Positions 34,098 through 44,300 of a stretch of 64,000 nucleotides of DNA are shown here, piece after piece. The stretch spans positions 2,121,177 through 2,185,176 of the forward strand of contig NW_022145599.1 of NCBI RefSeq assembly GCF_000002235.5, given 5' to 3'. Position 1 is the first letter of the stretch, and each line of letters begins with the position of its first letter. Source of the stretch: Strongylocentrotus purpuratus (lineage: Eukaryota; Echinodermata; Echinoidea; Camarodonta; Strongylocentrotidae). The notes beneath the pieces are model-generated. The model made no database searches, was not told the DNA's origin, and worked only from the letters and a program-made list of their open reading frames with translations. Position numbers and translations under genes: made by a program.

Positions 34098-35319
34098 TGT
34101 TGAAAATCACTTTGTTTTTGTACACTTTTACAAGCGTTTGAGCATACTTGTAAACTCTATGCACACATTAACACTTTCAATTGAAAATATTTGTATCATA
34201 CTGTGACCACTTTAAACTTTACATGTGACATGTCCACCAAAAATGTGTTGCATAAATACACATGGAAAGCTAATACTACTTCTTCTAGTAGTCTCCAAAG
34301 GGCCAGCATCCTATCATGAAGATGTGAGTTTCATTGAAGATCAGGCACAATGACCAATCATTCCAAACACAAAGTCATCTCTACAACAAGGATCACAATG
34401 GACACGATTATCTCAGCTTCAATCTTGATTAGTTCTTCCTGGAAACATAATGAGCTTGTCCATAATAGGGTCCCTGATATAGTCTCGCTCCTGCATGGTT
34501 CAACATAAAGGCTTACTCCCTGAGCCATAAAATGGGGTAACCAACTTAGTGAAAGGATAAGCACTCAACTGATGTGGCATAATCCCTAAATAAATCCATT
34601 AACAAAAGGGCATGAGGTTTTATTAAGGGCCCATCTATGGGACGCTCTCAACCCTCCAGTTGTCTTACATAATGGTTGAGGGATTACACATTAAAGAAGG
34701 TACAACAAGTACATGATCTTATGCATTACAGGTCAACTGTCTGAAGTTGACAAATGGCCAGTTTGGTTTTTGTTTACCGGTACCTGTTCCACAATATTTC
34801 ACATTTAATACTTTTTTGCAAGAAGAAGAAGAAGAAGAAGAAGAAGAACAGAAGAACAATAAGGAGAAGAAGAAGAAGAAGAAGAAGAAGGAAGAGAAGG
34901 TGGAGGGGAAGAAGGAGAAAAACTGTAAATCTCAAATTCCTGACATCAAACAAAATATATATCTCTTGATCATGATGTCCTACCTCATGGAAGAGTGTTT
35001 CAACTTCTCTGAATGTCATCAACGAAGGCTTGTCTTTCTGAGGTGGAGTTTGGTTGCATACCAGGTATGCCACAGGCTTCGTTCCTAGTAGTTCACTCCT
35101 ACCTGTGACATCAAATGTTTGTATGGAATAAAGCAGATGGTTAAATTGCTCTAAAAGCAACAACAAAAAATACTGTTGATCACTTTTTAAAATAATTTCA
35201 TGGGTTCCTTGGTTGCATTTACTTGCAATCTGCCAACTATGACCAAATTTTGAAAATTCAGTATGGAACCCACATATCATCATCTGTTAATTTTCTTTCT
35301 TCAATAATAATATATCACA

Positions 35320-35352
<33 letters not shown>

Positions 35353-38300
35353 GCCTAGGCTTCTATAGCGCATTTCATCTTCGAAGAAAATACCAATGTG
35401 CTTTACAATATTAATACAACAAAATTACACATAACTACTAATTCATGAACTAAAGAAATATAAAAATAAGGACAAAATTAATAATAATCAACCATTATAA
35501 ACATTAATTACAGAGAAATGAAGGCAAATTATGTAAAAGTACAGTAATGCAATTACTATTTCACTGATGAAGATAAGTAGCATTTAGATACTGTCCCGTG
35601 ATCGTGTTAATAGTAGAGATGTTGAGGAGTAGTGGATATGCCACCACACTGTGGGTCCTGCTGCGGCACTAATGCCCTTTGGCAAGACATTTATATACAT
35701 TTGCCACTCTCCACTCAGGTGAGGTAAATGGGTACCTGGTAGGCCTTTGCTTTAAAGTGGATTTGGCACCTTACTGAGCACAGTAGAGAATTTTCAGATA
35801 GTAGCTGTGCTACATGAATGTACCTTTTATTATAAAAGCCTGGTTATCAAATTCATATAGCCATCTATCTACATCGGTTTATGCTATATTTTTTAACACA
35901 AGTCTTTCCGTCGTGATTTCATTTTCCCCTTCTCCCACTTTTGATTTCATTAGGTCTTCACTTAAAATTAATGCTGCTCTCTCTTTCTCTTTTCTTCTAC
36001 ATGTTTATCTGTCTTCTCTGGAGGTGGTTCGATCTCTTTTGTTCCCTCTGTACCTATAACCATTCTCTATCCATTGCTTACACATCCTATATAAATCAAT
36101 TATATTTTAATTTAAATTACCTTGACATTGGTCCATCCAAGCCCCTCCTCTCTTTTCTGCAGGTCTGGAATATGGATCCAGGTAGAACGATGCTATGTGC
36201 TCTCCTAGAAAGGATACAAACACAACACAAATATAAATGTAAAACAATATCACATGCCGGTATATAAATTTCATTAGAAAGGATATATAAATTGACACCA
36301 CCATATAACACCATCAACGGAAACTATGCAAACTGGCATGATCTTTACTATGCATTGTTGTTGGCTGTTCATTAGTAGGCTAGTTATGTTTATTGTAAAC
36401 TAATAAGTGACAATAAAATGAAAGCAAAATGAAGATGAAGGAAAGAATGTACAAAATGTACTCCATCCCACAATTTATATTGAAGTAACTTAAACTTTAC
36501 AGAATGAGGAGTGGCAAGAAAGACAGAACAGGAGATACGAAAAATTAAAATGTTAATGACTGCAATAAGCAAAACCTCATATTAAAAAAATGCTATTCAG
36601 TAATCTTTGATTATTAATTATTTCCAAATCAAGACATGCAACATCGAGAAGTGGGAACTTAAACAATAAATGTTCATTTCAAATCATATTTGAAATGGAT
36701 TTACCATTGTTACTGAAAATCTTGTAGAACTGCACATCGTCATGCCATTTCTCAACTTCACCATCTGCTGTATGCTATAAACAAACATCAAATGAATTAG
36801 GGCATTTGGTATTTTCTCCTTGCAACTATTATGGTATATTTAATAATAATAATAACAGGTCAATTTATATAGCGCAGCTTCTATATGAATGTTCTCTACT
36901 GCACTTTATACAAGGTATCATATCATTACCCTGGCTGTAGCTGAGTTGCCAAAAAAAGGTGCTAAACCATTCAAGGAATTTCTTCTTATCGGGTACCCAT
37001 TTACTTTACCTGGGTGGAGAGTGGCAAACGTACATTAATGTTTGTGACTCACAGTCCGGTGACGTATCCACCGATCCATATCTTGTACTAGTACTGAAAA
37101 TCATTATGACATTTCAGGACCAAACCACCTGATGTTTATCATTTAACAATAGGTATATTAATCTGCCATGCAGGTACTGATAGAGCGCATTATAGTTGTG
37201 ATGCAGAGGGATGAAAATAACCAAATCATTCTTTTATCATAGAATGATGCATGAATATATTATCAAGAGCATATTTCACAATTAAGCCTTGCTCCGATAT
37301 GAGGTAAATTGTGATGGCTTTTTTTAATATGATGTACAGTAAGTGAAAATATGCTCTTCATATTTCTATATCTTATAACACACCTCAGTGAATACGCTCA
37401 GGACCTTTGTTTTGCACAGCTGCCATTTATTACCACATATATTTAAAAGCACTGTGGTTTACCACCCCATATCTGAACTTTTTCACATTCATCAGCATAC
37501 AATATCTGAATATTCACATCTTAATCTACAGAAAACTAAGATGAGTAATACCAACCTGTATCTGGACAGAGAACAAGAATGAAGTCAGATTGAAGAGCCC
37601 TTCTAATACCTTGGGGAGTGGGAAGTAGGGCCTCAAATCCTCATCGTTAAAGCTATGGAACAAGAAATACAATAATATACTAGTAATTTCTACATGTATG
37701 TTACTGTTATAATAAATTAATGAAAAACAGAGTATTTGACAAAAATTTAATGACACAAGTTTACAAGCAGGAGGAGAATCAAGAAAGAGACCCTGAATGA
37801 AATAATACGTGAATAATACATGTAACTCAAAATGTTATGCTAAGTGTTTATCATCTTGAATACTTTAAAATCACATGAAATCACATGAAATGAAACTAAC
37901 AGCCTGTCAACGTACATTTTCAGCAAGTAAAAAACTGTTATGTGTTGTGTCATATCTCAAAATTTTATATGAATTACTGTTGGTCATTTTTTAATCATTT
38001 AATGTAGTTTGAAGTAATGAATAAACACATATTTGTACCAATATAATTGTTTCCATGTATCTCTTTTCAAAAAAAAAAATCTCCATTTTTGTACATGTCT
38101 ATGTACTTTTAAACAAAATATTCATGTACCATGTGAATTAAGTGTTTTAATAAATACAAAAACATATACAAACCTGAAGAGATGTTCCCTCTGTCTCTCT
38201 GCCCAGAATGAGAGATCCCACAGATTCAGGTCTTCTGTGAAACCATTAGAAGATGCAAAAGACTGCAGCTCAGACAACTCCCTAGGACAAGAAAAAATGT

Positions 38301-41300
38301 GTACCTCCATATTTAAACCTTATCGCAGAAGATGACTCTCATAACGGTAGCAATTCCCCACAGATTTTGTTATGGCTTCACCAAAGATATAAGCTCTGCA
38401 AGTGGCGGATCCAGGGGGGGGGGGGGGGGTGATGATCACTACCCCCCCCCCCCCCCCCCCCCTGAATTGCAAATTTTTGGGGGCTAAACAAAAAAGTGCC
38501 CCCCCCGCTTATTCACCGGCTGGCTGAATCGCTCAATATTTTCTCAAAAATTGGGCCCCCTCCCCTGCTGCCGACTGGATCCGCGCCTCAGTATCTACCT
38601 TTATAAACCAGGGGTATATATATATTTATAGCGTTATCTACTTTGAAATAACAAAATTTGAACAAGATTGACTTGAGGAACTTACATCATCAAAGGTATC
38701 CTATCCACATGGTTAGTATCCATATGACATCAAGGACCTACCTTTTTGCTGCTTCCTTGCTCCTGTCTCTCAGGTTATGGATGAGTTTCCACACATTCTC
38801 TGCTTGCCCAGCCATCTTAGATTCAAGAGAGAGGGCAGCAAAATCCTTGTAACCGAGCAATGCAGAGATCTCTCTTCTGTTGGAGGTCAAGTATGAACAT
38901 ATTTGTAGGTTATAAACATATACTTATACAATGCATATGTTTAGTGAATATTACAAGATAGAATTGGTCAGTGGCAAACTTTGTGGATGATTTTAAATTT
39001 GTCTAGGATTATTACAGCAACAAACTACTCTGTGGTTAGGTACTTTATAATCAATTCATTTTGATTAGCAAACTCTCCCACAACAAATCAACTAAAACCT
39101 GAAACTAAAAAAAAACACTTGGTGTCCACCGAAGACCTAAAATGTCCCTACTGCTAATCTGCCCCTGCAAGTTGCAGAAATATTTATGGCTTACACAATG
39201 TAGTAAAAGTATTTACCTGGCTAGTGATACAAAAGATAATAAAGCGTGGAGATTACGACATATCAAATTTGCTCCTATTTTCCAAGTAGAACCAAATACC
39301 GGTAACAAAGAATCTGTCCTCCATACCTGAGTCTTCTTATATCTTCTATGATGCCACTATTGTTATGACTCTCACTGGAGGCCCTGGTCACATAAGCTCT
39401 ATAGACTATCTCTCTCAGGTCACGACGTCTGCTGTGCTTCATGAACGGCTCAAAACATGGAAGGTCAAGGGTCAACTTCCATGGACCTTGATCTGGGTCT
39501 ACCCTGAAATGAAAATACAAACATACGCTTGTCTCACTTTTCAATCCTCTATACAATGTAATTCTGTCATTCTGATTTATTATTCTTTGGCTATCTTTCA
39601 AGAAGAATTTGAGTATCAACATATTTAAACATATTAATCGTAAACATATAGCCCGTATTCACAAAGGAGGTTTAACTTAAAGGTAATACAAAGTTTTGGC
39701 ATGGGGTCATGAATTTGGTTCAAATGAACATATTGGAACCATATGAACACATTGGAACCATATGCGATCCTACAATATTCAGTGATCGTTGTCGCGGTTG
39801 AAATCGAGTCTAAAGTCAGAAATTGTCGATAAAAACTCTTTATGTTGTATAGCTTCCTCTCAAGGTCAAGATATAAATTAAGCTGTAAAACAATGTTTCC
39901 GGACCAAAATCGACCGATTTGCTATTACCAGTTGGAAATTATATATCACAACTACATATTCTGAGATTTTCATGGTCGCAGCTACCATTGTACGGCCGTA
40001 GGTGCTATTTGAAATTTATCAAAATTTACCGGGAGCACCGAAATTTTTATATTCAATTTTTCTCGAAAGCAGAAGTGTTTCAGGGGCTAAATTTTCTAGT
40101 GCTTATAATACATCCACAGGAGCATCCAAATATAACAAAATCGTAAAGAATCACTATCCACCCAATTTCAAAATTTCCCAAAACTTTGTATTACCTTTAA
40201 CCCATGGTTTAAACCTTCATTTACATAACCCATGGTTTAAAAATGAGCGCAAAATAATCGTACGTCTAATATTGGACCTCTGATTGTGTCACGCTTATTT
40301 TGCACTAATTTTAGACCATGGTTTATGTAAATGAAGATATAAACCATGGGTTAAATTTAAACCTCCTTTGTGAATTAGGGCCAATAACCTTGTTATACAT
40401 GTACTATGTTTCCACTTGGCTGTAGCTATTTTTAACTTGGAAGGTGAAACAAAATTATTACAACAAAATCAAACTCAACAAATATCAGAACATACTGGTA
40501 AGGTTTCTAAGATTTTGGGGATGACTATTGAATTGCTTTTATCACAGAAATCTAATTAGAGATTGTAGATTCTACCAAGAGTATCAGAATACATCAAATA
40601 TACAGCTTGTCTTATTTCTTTGTTGGAAACAAATTTTGATGTAAATCATTTTAGATAGGATATTATGACATTCAAAATACAATACAAACGATGTATTGTT
40701 AGACTTGCATCAACACACTTGTAAGTCTCATCTTTTGTGCTCATATCTTCCTCACTTTACCCATCGGCATCCAAACCCTTATTCTCTATTTTCCATCAAA
40801 TCTCTACTGAACATTACTGAACATTTAGTTATATGATGCATTTGCATGTATTCATAGGATGCAGTTTGATTCGTAAATTCAAGATGTACAGGTATCAGTT
40901 TTAACTGAGCTGCAACTTTGAATATTAATAAACCTTAAAAAAATTCAATTCAATATCCAAGTATTTCTGTGTTACACAGTAGAGGTGCTGTGGTCGAGTG
41001 GTTAAGTCGCCAGACTGTTGATCACAATGTCTACAGTTCGAGACCCGCCGCGGCACTAATGTCCTTTGGCAAGACATTGATCTATATTTGCCACACTCAA
41101 CCCAGGTGATGTAAATGGGTACCTGGCAGGAATTAATTCTTTGAAATGCTAGAGCGCTTTAATGGCAGCACAGCTAAAGCCGGGTAATAATTTTCAAGTT
41201 TGGAAGCGCTTAGTGATTGTAATAAGCGCTATTTACAAATTTTTATTGTTATTATTATTATTATTATCATTACACTGACTTACTGTTGAGACCCAGGAGA

Positions 41301-44300
41301 GGCAGCTGAAACAGCCATGAGTTGTCTGAGAGAAGCAGGTAAACCTTCTACATCCTTCTCATCATTGAGATCTAAGCTGAACGCCTTGGTAGCATCAAGA
41401 ACATTGTTGCTACAATGATTTGATCAAAATAAGTAAACATATGGTTAGATAATGTACAATGCATGCATTTTTGGGGTCCAGACACAATTGTGAATGGTTA
41501 ACAATGACCATTTCTTCAGCAAACAACTACATGTATCATGAAATAAAACACTTCAGTGCTGTAATTTGAAATTATAAATTTCCAGAACGAAAATCTCAAG
41601 TCTGAGTTTTTCTTGTTTGACAGCATTAACCTTCACAATTTCTAGATTTAGACATAGGACAAAACTAACAATCTACAGTTATTGAAAAATAAATTTGGGA
41701 GAAGATCTCACAAGAGACATGGCTAGATCGACATGTACATGTATGTATACACAGAATTTGTCTCACCTAAAGTCATTGCTTAGCTTGGCTAACTGTAGCC
41801 TGATCTGATTAAATGTCTCTTTGTCTTTGCCTGTCAGCTCGACTCCACCTTGCTTGGCTTGTCTGACTGCTGATTCTAGTATTCTATGCTGTGGAGTGTC
41901 AAAGTTCATGCTATCTGCATGCTGTAACAGCTCCTGAAACATACAACCAATATTGATATCGATCATTAGGAGCACTAAAACAAAAAGGAGCACAAAAACA
42001 ATAAAGGAGCACTAAAATAAAAAAATTCCCCAGTGCTTACAAAATTACAGAATGTGAAGAAGAAACATGAAATACATAGACGTAAATCGCATAAGGTCAC
42101 TGAGGAAAGAAGTATGTTTCAAGGGATCTTTTGAAAGAACTTAGAAGCAAGACAGTTTAATTCTCTGATGGAAAGGGGAATATTGCTTCATGTTTTCAAA
42201 GCAGCCACTGTAGAACATTGAGCTGAGCTGAGAGTCTGGATTTGGGAATAAGTAGCCTATATTTGTCAGTCGGTGAGCGAAGGTTACGAGCTGGTGTGTA
42301 TTTGAAATGTGTCATTATTCAGGTTCCAGATTCAGAAGTTGGAATACATGCGAGCAGACAGAATGAATCGTTGCACTTATAGAGGTAACCACATCCTTTA
42401 AAACAAACACCAGCACTGATTTTTATAGCACTAACCGCGATCTGGTTAACTTGGGCACCTAAAATTTCATTTCACCTTTGAGAATTCCCAATGTTTCAGT
42501 ATTTTCAGATTTAGAGATATTGACATAGGCAGACATAGTGACTGAATGTCACGTTTGGAAATGATTCAATATATTAGGCATTCACAACAAAAAGACTCTG
42601 CCATAACAAAGATAGATATCTCCTACGAATTTTGAAGTCATAAAAATCTGTTGAAACTTATGATGTTCCAGAGCACATCAAATATGTAGTTGAACTTTGA
42701 TATTCCCCCTTTAACTTTTACCAAGACTGTGGATTATCTTAGAGAGAAAAACAGCATAAAGTAGTTCATGAATCAGGTTATGAATTTGTACATTATATGT
42801 TTCTATCAGTTCATTCTCTATCAAAATTCATGTTCTGTACTATATTCATTTCAATTTGAGTTTGCATCATCTGGATACAAGGTATTTCTTAAAAGTAATA
42901 TGATTGATTCACATACTTTGTCAGATATAGAGGCTATGTTATCTGCTTACAGGCTGTAACAGATTTATGAATGAGACATTTTAGATGAATAAATAAATGC
43001 CCACGAGAACTGAGAAGTCCTTGTATTAAGCCTATGGGAATTAGAGAATGCAGTAGTCTACGGTTAATATGCTGGGAATTGCACTTGCCTTCATAGCATT
43101 ATAGATGGTTTCGCTCTGTGCGAGCTTGCTGGAAACCATGACAACTGATGGCTGAGCTTGTTGGTATGCTTCCCTGAGCTCCTGATTATTCTTGACGCCG
43201 TTGAGGTGTGACACCATACCCCAGCCAAACTCCAAAGGGGAACCAAGCCTCTCCAAGGGGTCTGATACCTTGGGCCAGCTCAAATCACTGGCAGTATAAC
43301 CTGATAAAAGCAAGGCAACCAAAACATGATTAACCCTCACAGTGCCAGTAAGATAACAACCTCATGTAAACAAATACAATTGTGTAAGGACATAAGGACA
43401 TATGGATACATATATCTCCATGTATGTATGACAAGAAGTTTTACATATATTTCTCATAATAGGCTGACATAATTTGCTTCATATTCATATTGGGTAAGAA
43501 ATTATACTAACTATCTTTAGACTGACTTGCACTTTATTTTTTTTAACCAAATGTGACATTACTATTGTTATTGTATCACACATCTTGGGTAAAAGAATCC
43601 TGAAGAATAAGTCATTTCTTTTAAGCCAGAATATTATCTGTAAGTCAATACAAGAAAGACAATCCTCTACCTTTGTATGTGTGTTCAATATCCCCAATAC
43701 CCCTCTCAAAGTCGTGGACTAACTTCTGCATCCCTGGAGCTACGTGGCTAGCATGGAATGCTCTGAACCTGGGCAGGCCATCTTGCATGAGAAGAGAGTT
43801 CTCTGTGTCAGGCACAGCAGTGCAGAATTGGTTACTAGGCAGGATATACCTGGAGAGAGAGAGGGAGTGCATTGGTAATGGATCAAATAATAATTCAGTA
43901 TCTTGGCTAGCTCCTGATTTCAAAGACATAAACTGCATATGATTCATAAAAGTGAAACACATTTATTTGAACAAAAACATTTCTTGAAGAAATTAACTGG
44001 AAACTGGGTATTCGAAGGCTCAAGTGTCTACTGTAAGACACACATATAACAGCCTTACGTATTCTACGTACTGTAGAGATGATGCCACAGGAGCTTTATA
44101 CATACATGTATATTTAATTCTCCTGTGACATGATCTCTGTCATTAATTAACCAATTGAAGATTTCTATAATATGACAGAAGAATCAATCAATCCATTCAA
44201 TTCAAGATGATTAGATGAGGAATCAAATTATCTGCTGAGAACCAAAAGGGCCGCAATTATATATTTCATCACCCTGTCTCTCCTCAGATGATAACACTGT

